DNA of 9,502 bases from an uncultured Bacteroidales bacterium (GTDB taxonomy: Bacteria; Bacteroidota; Bacteroidia; Bacteroidales; Marinilabiliaceae). The stretch is from contig CALAUL010000012.1 in NCBI GenBank assembly GCA_937892255.1, positions 1 through 9,502 of the forward strand. The letters run 5' to 3'. Below are positions 1-8,024 of this stretch, in pieces; positions within the stretch are counted from its first letter, which is position 1; every line of letters starts with the position of its first letter. The position numbers were made by a program, and so were the translations under genes. A model generated the notes under the pieces. It did no database searches. It worked only from the letters and a program-made list of their open reading frames with translations, and had not been told where the DNA came from.

Positions 1-4
1 GTGT

Positions 5-15
5 GGGGGGGGGGG
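5..15. repeat. Homopolymer run of 11 G
   Basis: Eleven consecutive G residues lie at the very left edge, in an otherwise AT-rich sequence, about 214 bases before the start of the first gene. Long G runs are classic sites of slipped-strand length change, and can act as phase-variation switches when they sit in a promoter or early coding region. The sequence to the left is not available, so I cannot say whether the run is inside a gene. A read-end or assembly artefact is also possible because it touches the window edge. Confidence 0.9.
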
Positions 16-196
16 TAAAATGCTGTATATCAACAACTTCTAAGAAATTATCTTTCCTTATATAACTATCAAGATTCATTTTAATTTTACTTCATGTTTT
101 TATATCATGGCAAATGTAGTTATATTTTTCATTGCGAACAAAATATTTTCACAAAATCATTGTTTAATATTGCATCTCTATCTCATTTCTTTGTTG

Positions 197-204
197 TATC
201 TTTG
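197..204 (+). promoter_or_regulatory. Bacteroidetes-type -7 box before the PagL-like gene
   Basis: TATCTTTG matches the Bacteroidetes -7 consensus TAnnTTTG exactly and ends 24 bases before the ATG at 229. Transcription would start near 210, giving a short leader. The -33 TTTG element is poor: the best candidate is ATTG at 169-172, with a longer than usual spacer. The position supports the start at 229 over the in-frame ATG at 94, which would lie upstream of the promoter. Confidence 0.55.
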
Positions 205-228
205 ACGCCAATTTACAACAATAACAAG

Positions 229-1428
229 ATGAAAGCACAAATTCTTATCATATCACTATTCATTTTTATATCAACCTCGCTCTATGCCAATTCCGTCTCG
301 GACTCACTCCGCAGAACAATCTTTATTACAGCCAAAGGCGATGTAGGCATGATTATCAACACCAACGACTTCCTCAACGGACTTAACGCTCACAAGCAAA
401 AACTTAAACACTTCTCGGCTTATTCGCTTGGAATAGGTTGGCAAACAACAGGCAAAAAAGAGTGGGAACAAATACAGAAACTACCCTCGTTCGGTGTATC
501 TGTATATACTGCAAAATTAGACCATAACGAAGAAATCGGACAACCTATTTCCGTCTTCGGATTTTACAAAGGTACGATGTGGAACAACGAGGCTCACTCT
601 TTAAAATACAACATCGACCTCGGATTGGCTTTTAATTGGAAAGCATTTGACAAACATACAAACCCCTACAATATCACTATCGGTTCTCCGGTAACAGTTC
701 ACCTCGGATTAGCATTGGAATACAACTACACCATCGACAAACAATTCATCATAGGTATAGGAGCCGGAGCTACACATTTCTCTAATGGTGCTATACGAAA
801 ACCAAATAAAGGTCTTAACCTCATATCTCCGTATGTACGACTGAGTTACCTTATGAACAAACCACAACAAGCACCATTACTCAACAACTTCGGACGAAAA
901 AAAGGACACGAATTGTTTGCTACCGTCGGCATGGGACTAAAACGCTCCGAATGCGACACCGTCCAATACCCTCAACTGGACCACGAAATACAAATGGGAG
1001 CCAAATACATGATGTCATCATTGCAGTTAGGCTATCTGCGTCAGTATGGACATAAAGGGAAATTCGGAGCCGGATTGAGTGTCATATATGACGAATGGCT
1101 TGGTTCGTCGCTACGCCCTGTCGACAACGATGTAGAGGTCATAAAAGGCGAAACAGAAAAACGTTTTACATTGGGAGGCTTTGTCGCTCACGAATTGCTC
1201 ATCGACAAACTATGTGTACATGTACAACTTGGCGCATATTTTCTCACACCGTCAGACATCGAACAGTCTAAACCTAAATTTTTCCAACGCGCCGGCGTGA
1301 AATATCTCCTTCCTTGGAATACCTTCGTCGGAGTGAACATCTATGCTCACAAACTTTCAAAGGCAGACTTCATTGAGTGGAACATAGGCTACCGACTGCC
1401 TTGGAGCGAAAAAGTTGTCTTGAAATAA
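229..1428 (+). CDS. PagL-like acyloxyacyl hydrolase family outer-membrane protein
   Basis: Likely an outer-membrane beta-barrel enzyme of the PagL/acyloxyacyl hydrolase family, which removes a 3-O-linked acyl chain from lipid A. The start at 229 gives 399 residues beginning with a clear signal peptide (hydrophobic residues 4-18, cleavage probably after SLYA at 20). The in-frame ATG at 94 would add 45 residues that hide this signal and precede the promoter box. The family signature HFSNGAIRKPNKGLN sits at 183-197, with His183 and Ser185 at the H-x-S spacing of the PagL catalytic pair. Many alternating polar/aromatic segments ending in aromatic residues fit a barrel, and there are no internal hydrophobic helices. 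It is about twice the length of classical PagL (about 150-170 residues); residues from about 225 on form a second strand-rich half of unknown role. The residue 14 after His183, where PagL has its catalytic Glu, is Asn197. The family call is fairly firm; lipid A deacylation is inferred. Confidence 0.8.
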   Translation: MKAQILIISLFIFISTSLYANSVSDSLRRTIFITAKGDVGMIINTNDFLNGLNAHKQKLKHFSAYSLGIGWQTTGKKEWEQIQKLPSFGVSVYTAKLDHNEEIGQPISVFGFYKGTMWNNEAHSLKYNIDLGLAFNWKAFDKHTNPYNITIGSPVTVHLGLALEYNYTIDKQFIIGIGAGATHFSNGAIRKPNKGLNLISPYVRLSYLMNKPQQAPLLNNFGRKKGHELFATVGMGLKRSECDTVQYPQLDHEIQMGAKYMMSSLQLGYLRQYGHKGKFGAGLSVIYDEWLGSSLRPVDNDVEVIKGETEKRFTLGGFVAHELLIDKLCVHVQLGAYFLTPSDIEQSKPKFFQRAGVKYLLPWNTFVGVNIYAHKLSKADFIEWNIGYRLPWSEKVVLK

Positions 1429-1576
1429 GAAGCCAACAGAATAATTCCGTATATCCGAACAACAGCCCAACAATATCCTTAGAAACGACAATACAAATAC
1501 AAACCAAGCTCGCTCCATCAAATACATAATAAATATATGTGAACGATTTTAGTACAAATGAGTAACCTATACAAAT

Positions 1577-1608
1577 AAAAAAGGGTGCAACATCATTGCT
1601 GCACCCTT
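1577..1608 (-). terminator. Intrinsic terminator of the oad operon
   Basis: A 9-bp perfect stem (AAGGGTGCA at 1581-1589 with TGCACCCTT at 1600-1608) and a 10-base loop is followed on the minus strand by six Us, then A and three more Us. It lies 27 bases past the oadB stop codon. On the plus strand the hairpin is not followed by a T run, so it serves mainly the leftward operon. I found no separate strong terminator for the convergent PagL-like gene. Confidence 0.85.
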
Positions 1609-1635
1609 ATAATATCAGATTATCCTAACAGGAGA

Positions 1636-2880
1636 CTATCCAAGGAATGATATCAAGATACCTGCTGCTACAGCTGAACCAATAACGCCAGCCACGTTGC
1701 TTGACATACAGTAGTTGAGCACATGGTTACGTGGGTCATACTTCAATGCGATGTCATTAGCTACACGCGAAGCCATAGGCACAGCTGAAAGACCTGTTGC
1801 TCCAATAAGTGGATTGATTTTCTTCTTTGAGAACAAATTGTATATCTTCGCAAGCATGATACCTCCAAAGATAGAGAAACCAAATGCACAGAAGCCACCA
1901 GCTACAATACCAATTGTTTGAAGGTTAAGGAATGCGTCAACAGTCATTGTTGCACCTACTGACAATCCAAGGAAGATTGTTGCAGCGTTCATGATAGTAT
2001 TTGAAGCAGCATCAAACAGACGTGATGTGTTCGAACCTATCTCCTTAACTAAGTTACCAAACATAAGCATACCTACAAGCGAAACAGCATCTGGTACTAT
2101 AATAGCCACAATTGTTGTCACTGCTATAGGGAAGATAATCTTCAATGCACGCATATTCTTAAACTCCTGCTTATTAGGATACAACTTATCCTGTTCCTTC
2201 ATGTTGATCATGAGTTCCTTCTTTGAGCAAGTTAATTTAACCACCAAAGGCACGATCACTGGCACAAGAGCCATGTACGAATAAGCTGCAATCGCAATAG
2301 GACCCAAGAGATGAGGCGCGAGTTTGATAGTTGTAAATATAGCCGTTGGGCCGTCTGCACCACCAATGATAGCAAGCGAAGCTGCCTCTTTCATTGTGAA
2401 GAAGTTACAAGCTACAAGCAACACTGAGAAGATACCAAACTGTGCTCCTGCTCCAAAGATAGCAAGCTTCAAGTTACGAAGCATAGGACCGAAGTCAGTC
2501 AATGCACCTACTCCCATGAAGATAATAGGCGGAAGCAAACCTGACTTGATAAGGGCATAATACAAGAAGTTCATTATACCGAGGTCATGTGCTATCTCAG
2601 GCAAAGACATCTCATATACATTTTTCGCTACCTCTACACCATCTTTCACGTAATGCACTAAGCCCTCACCATCAGCACCCAAGACGCCCATACCACCGCC
2701 TGGGAAGTTAGCAATAAGGACACCAAAAGCAATAGGCACGAGAAGCAATGGCTCAAACTCCTTCTTGATACCAAGATAGAGCAATACGAAAGCCAAAGCA
2801 TACATAATCAAGAATGATGGCTGATCGATGATGGCATCAAGTGCCGTCATACCATATATCTTACTAAATATATCTCCCAT
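1636..2880 (-). CDS. oadB: Sodium-pumping oxaloacetate decarboxylase, beta subunit
   Basis: Integral membrane subunit that decarboxylates carboxybiotin delivered by the alpha subunit, consumes a periplasmic proton and exports Na+. It has 414 residues (the Klebsiella protein has about 433) and many hydrophobic segments. The signature GGADGPTAIF is at 173-182. Residues shown to be essential in Klebsiella OadB have counterparts at consistent offsets: Asp203 = Asp176, Tyr229 = Tyr202 (offset 27), and Asn373, Ser382, Arg389 = Asn356, Ser365, Arg372 (offset 17). The pump should therefore be functional. Residues about 217-240, charged and Lys-rich, look like a cytoplasmic loop. It is the last gene of oadG-oadA-oadB, 8 bases after the oadA stop with a strong Shine-Dalgarno sequence, which suggests translational coupling. 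The same subunit type also occurs in methylmalonyl-CoA and glutaconyl-CoA decarboxylases; the alpha subunit next door points to oxaloacetate. Confidence 0.96.
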   Translation of the reverse strand: MGDIFSKIYGMTALDAIIDQPSFLIMYALAFVLLYLGIKKEFEPLLLVPIAFGVLIANFPGGGMGVLGADGEGLVHYVKDGVEVAKNVYEMSLPEIAHDLGIMNFLYYALIKSGLLPPIIFMGVGALTDFGPMLRNLKLAIFGAGAQFGIFSVLLVACNFFTMKEAASLAIIGGADGPTAIFTTIKLAPHLLGPIAIAAYSYMALVPVIVPLVVKLTCSKKELMINMKEQDKLYPNKQEFKNMRALKIIFPIAVTTIVAIIVPDAVSLVGMLMFGNLVKEIGSNTSRLFDAASNTIMNAATIFLGLSVGATMTVDAFLNLQTIGIVAGGFCAFGFSIFGGIMLAKIYNLFSKKKINPLIGATGLSAVPMASRVANDIALKYDPRNHVLNYCMSSNVAGVIGSAVAAGILISFLG

Positions 2881-2883
2881 ACT

Positions 2884-2890
2884 CTCCTTT
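2884..2890 (-). promoter_or_regulatory. Shine-Dalgarno sequence of oadB
   Basis: On the minus strand AAAGGAG ends three bases before the oadB ATG and overlaps the oadA stop codon. None of the other genes here has a comparable purine-rich site, in line with the phylum's weak use of Shine-Dalgarno pairing. It fits re-initiation by ribosomes finishing oadA, and supports the oadB start at 2880. Confidence 0.6.
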
Positions 2891-4730
2891 ATTTAATCTT
2901 CATCAATACATCATCTTCAGACACTGATGCTCCACTTTGGAAACATATCTCTGTTATAACACCATCTTGCTCTGCTGCTATAGCGTTAAACGTTTTCATT
3001 GCCTCAATGTAACATACTGTCTGACCTTTCTTAACCATATCTCCCACCTTAACAGCTGCATCGCCAGAGTTCCTTACGAGGTAGAACTTACCCTCAAGAG
3101 GAGAAGCGAGTTCGTTGCCCTCGCCTGGAGTTGCTGCTGCAGTAGCTGCTGGTGCTGATGTTGCAGAAGTTGCAGTTCCATCATTTGCACCTATAGTGAC
3201 GTTGTACTTCACACCATTTACATCGACAGTAACGACTTGTGGGAACGACATCGAACCACCCTGATTAGCCTCAGCCTTACGTTTTTCAAGATCTGCCTCA
3301 AAATCAGCTTTAGCCTTACCACTCTTATATGCTCTATACTGCTGTGGGTGCATAGCAAGTTCGAAGAGTTCTTCCTCGTCTTCGCCTAATTCCCAACCAT
3401 TCTCCTGCATCTCAGCACGGAAGGTATCAAGAGCGTCAGGATAGTTGTCCTGTGGGTTTTCTGTGTGGAACTCACGTCCCTGTTCCTTAGCCTTCTCTAT
3501 AAGTTCTGGAGCCAAAGGACCAGGCAAGTTACCAGACTTACCCAACATCATATCCCAAATATCATCTGCTATCATTGACCAACGCTCCTTACCTTTTTCC
3601 ATCTGAATGACATTCATCAATGCCATATTCTTAACATACTGACTAAATGGCGTCACAAGACAAGGATAACCCATCATAGGCCATACATACTTAACCTCGT
3701 CAAAGAGTTTGATAAGCAATTGGTCTTGTGTGAGTTTTGGTTTACCATTCTTCTCTTTCCACTTATTCAAACCTTCAAGGTTAGTCTCCAAGTCTGTCAT
3801 AAGAGAACCCATCATACCACCAGGAAGACCAGGACCGATAAGGAGAGAGTTCATTAAGCGGTTACGCTTAGGTATGTAGTAACCCAAGAAGTCATCCATC
3901 ATCTCTTGAATGAGCGTACGAGCCTCCATATATGCCTCCATGTTAATCTCAGGAACGATGAAACCTGCATCTTTCAACATTGCCTGTACTGCAATGACAT
4001 CAGCATGTCCTGTTCCCCAAGAGAGAGGTTCCATACCAACATCTACAAAGTCACAACCTGCTTTACATACCTCAAGGATTGTTGCCATTGAGAGACCAGG
4101 GCCTGCATGACCATGATATTGTATTGTTATCTGAGGATACTTAGCTTTGATGTTCTTTACTATCTCACCAAGCGACACTGGACGAGCGATACCCGCCATG
4201 TCCTTCAAGCATATCTCATCACAACCAGCCTCAATGAGTTCGTAAGCCATGTTGGTGTAATAATCTACGTTGTGAATAGGAGAGAATGTTATACATAGAC
4301 AGCACTGCGATATCATTCCACCGTCTTTAGCATACTTGATAGAAGGAATGATGTTACGTGTATCATTGAGACCACAGAATGTACGAGCGATGTCTGTTCC
4401 TTGTTTTTTCTTTACCTTGTAGAACATCTTACGAACATCAGCAGGCACTGGACTCATACGCAAACCATTCAATGCTCTATCAAGCATATGTGTTTGCATT
4501 CCTGCTTCATGAAAGGGCTTAGTCCATTGACGAACTGCCTTATTTGGATTCTCTCCATAGAGAAGATTTACCTGTTCAAAACCTCCACCGTTAGTCTCTA
4601 CACGTGCAAAACAACCCATCTTAACAATCACTGGAGCTACCTTAAGCAACTGGTCTACACGAGGTACATACTTACCTGACGACTGCCACATATCTCGAAA
4701 TACGAGACTGAATTTAATCTCTTTTCCCAT
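2889..4730 (-). CDS. oadA: Oxaloacetate decarboxylase alpha subunit (carboxyltransferase plus biotin domain)
   Basis: Cytoplasmic, membrane-associated subunit that moves carboxylate from oxaloacetate to its own biotin, releasing pyruvate. It has 613 residues. Residues about 5-275 form the TIM-barrel carboxyltransferase of the pyruvate-carboxylase type: Arg12-Asp13 and Gln16, the KDMAG motif with Lys176 (the site of the metal-site lysine), and His206-x-His208. Asp13, His206 and His208 are the expected metal ligands. The C-terminal carboxylase domain follows (about 295-465), with VTPFSQYVKNMA at 359-370 carrying Thr360, the equivalent of the proton-shuttling Thr of pyruvate carboxylase. A flexible Ala/Thr/Pro linker (about 516-535) leads to the biotinyl domain (about 540-613), with the EAMKT motif and biotin acceptor Lys579. 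The usual RDAHQSLFATR motif is replaced by RDMWQSSGKYV, the main departure from the family. There is no biotin carboxylase domain, which argues against pyruvate carboxylase, although transcarboxylase 5S-like use cannot be excluded. Confidence 0.93.
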   Translation of the reverse strand: MGKEIKFSLVFRDMWQSSGKYVPRVDQLLKVAPVIVKMGCFARVETNGGGFEQVNLLYGENPNKAVRQWTKPFHEAGMQTHMLDRALNGLRMSPVPADVRKMFYKVKKKQGTDIARTFCGLNDTRNIIPSIKYAKDGGMISQCCLCITFSPIHNVDYYTNMAYELIEAGCDEICLKDMAGIARPVSLGEIVKNIKAKYPQITIQYHGHAGPGLSMATILEVCKAGCDFVDVGMEPLSWGTGHADVIAVQAMLKDAGFIVPEINMEAYMEARTLIQEMMDDFLGYYIPKRNRLMNSLLIGPGLPGGMMGSLMTDLETNLEGLNKWKEKNGKPKLTQDQLLIKLFDEVKYVWPMMGYPCLVTPFSQYVKNMALMNVIQMEKGKERWSMIADDIWDMMLGKSGNLPGPLAPELIEKAKEQGREFHTENPQDNYPDALDTFRAEMQENGWELGEDEEELFELAMHPQQYRAYKSGKAKADFEADLEKRKAEANQGGSMSFPQVVTVDVNGVKYNVTIGANDGTATSATSAPAATAAATPGEGNELASPLEGKFYLVRNSGDAAVKVGDMVKKGQTVCYIEAMKTFNAIAAEQDGVITEICFQSGASVSEDDVLMKIK

Positions 4731-4806
4731 GTTTATATCGTTATTATGTTTCTTATATTAATAAGACATGTGTTCTACATTTTCTGCATCGAACACTTAT
4801 CTTTCA

Positions 4807-5061
4807 TTATGCTTTTTCTATCTTTTCTACTTTACCTTTTCCACCTGTAAGCTGAGCTACAGCCTTAGATATAGCCTGTGCAACATCTGGTGCTATAGTT
4901 GCCGTTGGAGCCTCTTTAGGTGCAACAACTTCTTCTGGAAAAAACTTATTAACAATGCTCACCAAGGCATTACCAAAAAAGATAATAATGAGCAAGACTA
5001 CAAAGACCGCACTCATGCCAATACCCATCAGCATCAACGCTTCTAACATATTACCATTCAT
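4807..5061 (-). CDS. oadG: Oxaloacetate decarboxylase gamma subunit (membrane anchor)
   Basis: Small subunit that holds the alpha and beta subunits together at the cytoplasmic membrane. It has 84 residues: one transmembrane helix (about 8-31), then KFFPEE and a Pro/Ala/Thr-rich stretch (47-58), then a short amphipathic, Lys-rich tail that would bind the alpha subunit. This matches the OadG/MmdD family in size and layout. It starts the operon and is followed 76 bases later by oadA. The Klebsiella protein uses C-terminal Asp/His residues to bind zinc; this one contains no histidine or cysteine at all, so metal binding by that route is unlikely. The second Met (residue 5) is an alternative start. 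No exact -7 promoter box was found upstream on the minus strand. Confidence 0.9.
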   Translation of the reverse strand: MNGNMLEALMLMGIGMSAVFVVLLIIIFFGNALVSIVNKFFPEEVVAPKEAPTATIAPDVAQAISKAVAQLTGGKGKVEKIEKA

Positions 5062-5221
5062 AGTTTATCAATTATTAAACATTTCTTTATACACCATGCA
5101 CATACGCACAGTCGTGACAGCGAAGTTAAGATTTTTTTTATATCAATGAAACACTTTCGTATAAAAATATTAAATAAAGTCTATTTATTCGACTTCAAAG
5201 CTTTATTTAGATAAAATTTGG

Positions 5222-5229
5222 TATATTTG
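5222..5229 (+). promoter_or_regulatory. Bacteroidetes-type -7 box of pheT
   Basis: TATATTTG matches TAnnTTTG exactly and ends 44 bases before the pheT ATG, so the leader would be roughly 38 bases. No clear TTTG at -33: CTTTATTTAG at 5201-5210 is the nearest T-rich candidate but its spacing is short. Confidence 0.6.
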
Positions 5230-5273
5230 CCGAGATAAGCAGACATATAAAAACAATAACACAAAACATAGCA

Positions 5274-7730
5274 ATGAATGTTTCTTATAATTGGTTAAAG
5301 AGATATATCAACCTTAACCTTCCTGCGCAAAAAGTATCTGAAACTCTTACTTCTATAGGCTTGGAAGTAGGAAGCGTTGAAGAAGTGCAGTCTATCAAGG
5401 GTGGTTTAGAGGGTCTCGTTATTGGAGAAGTCCTCACTTGCGAAGAACACCCAAATTCAGATCATCTTCATGTCACAACAGTAAGTATCGGAGAGGGAGA
5501 GCCCTTAGGCATAGTATGTGGAGCTCCTAATGTTGCCGCTGGACAAAAGGTTGTCGTAGCTACAATAGGCACTGTCCTATATGACGGAGATGAGAAATTC
5601 ACAATAAAACCATCAAAACTCAGAGGTGTGCCTTCTAACGGAATGCTTTGTGCAGCCGACGAAATAGGCATAGGCACAGACCATAATGGTATCATAGTGC
5701 TTCCTGACAACGTAAAAGTTGGTACTCTCGCTAAAGACTACTACAACGTTGAAAGTGACACCGTTTTTGAAGTTGATATTACACCTAACCGCATTGACGC
5801 CGCTTCTCACTTCGGCGTAGCTCGCGACCTCGCAGCCGCTCTCGGAATAGGTGACAACAATATAACTCTATCAAAACCGTCTGTTGACAACTTTAAAGTC
5901 GATGACAATTCTCTAAACATCAACGTTAAGGTTGAAAATACAGACTCATGCCCTCGTTATAGTGGCATATGCATCAACAATGTTGAAGTCAAAGAGTCTC
6001 CAGATTGGCTTAAAACGAGTTTGCAAACAATAGGCCTTACTCCTATAAATAATATCGTAGATGTGACTAACTACATATTATTTGCACTCGGACAACCATT
6101 ACACGCCTTTGACGCAGATAATATAAAAGGCAATCAAATCATCATCAAAAATTGCCCCGCTGGCACTAAGTTCGTCACTCTTGATAGCAAAGAACGTTCG
6201 CTACATGAAAATGACCTCATGATATGCAACAGCGAAGAACCAATGTGTATAGCAGGTGTTTTTGGTGGCTTGGAAAGCGGTGTAACAGACAGCACTAAAC
6301 GTATCTTCCTTGAAAGCGCATACTTCAACCCTGTAAGTGTTCGTAAGACAGCTCGTCGCCAACAGCTTAATACTGACGCAAGTTTCCGTTACGAACGCGG
6401 AACAGACCCTAACAATACTGTATACGCTCTCAAATATGCAGCTATGCTCATCAAAGAAGTCGCTGGTGGTACAATATCAAGCGAGATTGTTGATATATAC
6501 CCGAACCCAATAGAGGACTTTATTGTTGATTTCAATGTTGAACGTTGCAACAAACTCATCGGTAAGGTTATTCCAACTGAGACAATAAAGACTATCCTTG
6601 CTAACCTTGAGATAAAGATAGAGAAAGAGAATGGTAACGATTGGACTCTACGTGTCCCACCTTACCGCGTAGATGTCACTCGCGAAGCCGATGTCATCGA
6701 AGATATTCTCCGAATATACGGTTACAACAATATTGAGATACCTGAAGAAGTTCACGCAAGTCTTGTCTACGCTGCAAAACCAGACAACAACAAACTCATC
6801 AACAATATCGCTCTTCAACTCAATGCTATGGGCTTCCAAGAGATAATGTGCAATACACTCACTAAGTCCGCTTACTTTGAGAACACAGAGAGTTTCCCAA
6901 AAGAACAGACTATTGAACTTGCAAACCCTCTCAGCCAAGACCTAAATGCTCTTCGTCAGACCCTTCTGTTTAGTGCATTAGAAGTTGCTCAGCACAACCG
7001 TAACAGACGCAATCCAGACCTAAAATTATTTGAAATAGGTAATTGCCATTCATTCGTTGCTGGAGGTGACAAAACAGAACTCAAGAACTACAAAGAAGAA
7101 CAGCGTTTGTCTATACTTATGACTGGTCTAAAGGCTGAAGCTAATTGGAACACTCCAGCTCAACCAACAACATTCTTCGACCTAAAGTCAACAGTTGAGA
7201 ATATCATCAATCGACTCGGATTAAACTGGAGTAATATATCAGAAGAGTACCTATCTAACGATATATTCTCTGAAGGCTTGACTCTGTCTGTTGACAAGAC
7301 GAAGACTCTTGTTAAGTATGGCGTAGTAAACAACAAGATTACTAAACAGTTTGATATCGATGTTCCTGTTTATTATGCAGAGGTTGTAATACCAACACTC
7401 TTCGACAAGAGCGCAAAACAAAACAAGATACTTTACACCGAATTACCTAAGTATCCAGAAGTAAAGCGCGACTTAGCTCTTCTCATCAACAAAGATGTCA
7501 CCTTCGCTCAAATAAAGTCTATAGCTACTCGTACTGAGAAAAAACTTCTTAAGAGAATAGCTCTATTCGATGTTTACGAAGGCAAGAACCTACCAGAAGG
7601 CAAGAAGTCATACGCTGTTAGTTTCACTATCCTCGATGAAACAAAGACTCTCCAAGATAAAGAAATAGAAAAGATAATGGAGAAGCTAACTGCTTCTTTC
7701 AAGAGAGAGCTTGGCGCAGAACTACGTTAA
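5274..7730 (+). CDS. pheT: Phenylalanyl-tRNA synthetase beta subunit
   Basis: Beta chain of the alpha2-beta2 enzyme that charges tRNA-Phe with phenylalanine in the cytoplasm. It has 818 residues, normal for the long bacterial form. Domains in order: N-terminal helix-loop MNVSYNWLKRYI; EMAP-like tRNA-binding domain (about 42-155, with HPNSDHLHV); B3/B4 editing domain (about 215-395, with RRQQLNTDASFRYERG at 361-376); B5 domain (about 412-485) with the acidic motif YRVDVTREADVIEDILR that contributes magnesium ligands; catalytic-like core (about 495-715); and the C-terminal anticodon-binding FDX-ACB domain (about 724-818, starting KYPEVKRDLALLI). The start is the first ATG of a run beginning exactly like the family and lies just after the promoter box. 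pheS is not adjacent: this gene is alone, with its own promoter and terminator, so coordination with the alpha chain must come from elsewhere. No T-box or leader peptide is visible. Confidence 0.98.
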   Translation: MNVSYNWLKRYINLNLPAQKVSETLTSIGLEVGSVEEVQSIKGGLEGLVIGEVLTCEEHPNSDHLHVTTVSIGEGEPLGIVCGAPNVAAGQKVVVATIGTVLYDGDEKFTIKPSKLRGVPSNGMLCAADEIGIGTDHNGIIVLPDNVKVGTLAKDYYNVESDTVFEVDITPNRIDAASHFGVARDLAAALGIGDNNITLSKPSVDNFKVDDNSLNINVKVENTDSCPRYSGICINNVEVKESPDWLKTSLQTIGLTPINNIVDVTNYILFALGQPLHAFDADNIKGNQIIIKNCPAGTKFVTLDSKERSLHENDLMICNSEEPMCIAGVFGGLESGVTDSTKRIFLESAYFNPVSVRKTARRQQLNTDASFRYERGTDPNNTVYALKYAAMLIKEVAGGTISSEIVDIYPNPIEDFIVDFNVERCNKLIGKVIPTETIKTILANLEIKIEKENGNDWTLRVPPYRVDVTREADVIEDILRIYGYNNIEIPEEVHASLVYAAKPDNNKLINNIALQLNAMGFQEIMCNTLTKSAYFENTESFPKEQTIELANPLSQDLNALRQTLLFSALEVAQHNRNRRNPDLKLFEIGNCHSFVAGGDKTELKNYKEEQRLSILMTGLKAEANWNTPAQPTTFFDLKSTVENIINRLGLNWSNISEEYLSNDIFSEGLTLSVDKTKTLVKYGVVNNKITKQFDIDVPVYYAEVVIPTLFDKSAKQNKILYTELPKYPEVKRDLALLINKDVTFAQIKSIATRTEKKLLKRIALFDVYEGKNLPEGKKSYAVSFTILDETKTLQDKEIEKIMEKLTASFKRELGAELR

Positions 7731-7762
7731 CAGAACGTACTACGAACCACTCTTTATTATCC

Positions 7763-7815
7763 CTATCCGATAAAGCTTATTCAAAACCATAGAAGGCTTT
7801 ATCGGATAGTTTTTT
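7763..7815 (+). terminator. Intrinsic terminator of pheT
   Basis: A perfect 14-bp stem (CTATCCGATAAAGC at 7763-7776 with GCTTTATCGGATAG at 7796-7809), a 19-base loop, and six Ts at 7810-7815. It lies 32 bases after the pheT stop codon. This closes pheT as a single-gene unit and separates it from what follows. Confidence 0.92.
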
Positions 7816-7998
7816 GTCCGTATCAAACAGAGCTGAAGACACAAACAGCATCTAAACTGACAAAAGCACGGCTTATCAACGTCCTTTCCATATTTGCACT
7901 TTTCACTCTGACTCGACTTTCGGCTCATCAAACTTGTCTTTTCTCTCGACCGACTCACATTTTTTATCCTTTTGTGTCTTTCTGTAAAAAAGATTCTA
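7816..7998. other. Intergenic stretch without a recognisable gene
   Basis: First part of the 512-base gap between pheT and the nuclease gene. I see no credible coding region or RNA fold here. The minus-strand open frame covering 7740-8003 runs through the pheT terminator and has a Cys/Lys/Arg-rich composition unlike any known protein. CATATTTG at 7889-7896 misses the -7 consensus by one base. TTTG at 7971-7974 could be the -33 element of the promoter at 7999. Confidence 0.6.
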
Positions 7999-8006
7999 TA
8001 CATTTG
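7999..8006 (+). promoter_or_regulatory. Bacteroidetes-type -7 box before the structured RNA
   Basis: TACATTTG is an exact TAnnTTTG match. TTTG at 7971-7974 lies upstream with a 24-base spacer, a little long for the usual 19-21. A second arrangement is possible: TTTG at 8003-8006 as the -33 element, a 20-base spacer, and TAGCGTTTG (one base too long for the consensus) at 8027-8035. That would start the transcript just before the rod-shaped fold. Either promoter could drive the RNA and possibly the nuclease gene, for which no nearer -7 box is seen. Confidence 0.5.
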
Positions 8007-8024
8007 TCAAGACATAATTGAGTT

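Noticed and set aside
94..228. Upstream in-frame ATG that would lengthen the PagL-like protein by 45 residues
   Set aside because: It precedes the exact -7 box at 197-204, and it would bury the clear signal peptide that starts at 229.
1715..4679. Several plus-strand open frames of 60-100 codons opposite oadB and oadA
   Set aside because: They lie wholly within strongly recognised genes on the other strand and show no protein-like features of their own.
5195..5204. Possible oad operon promoter on the minus strand (AAGCTTTG)
   Set aside because: One mismatch to TAnnTTTG and no TTTG at a suitable upstream distance; not strong enough to list.
7740..8003. 87-codon open frame on the minus strand
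   Set aside because: It runs through the pheT terminator, its composition is Cys/Lys/Arg-rich with no recognisable motif, and it begins inside a plus-strand promoter box.
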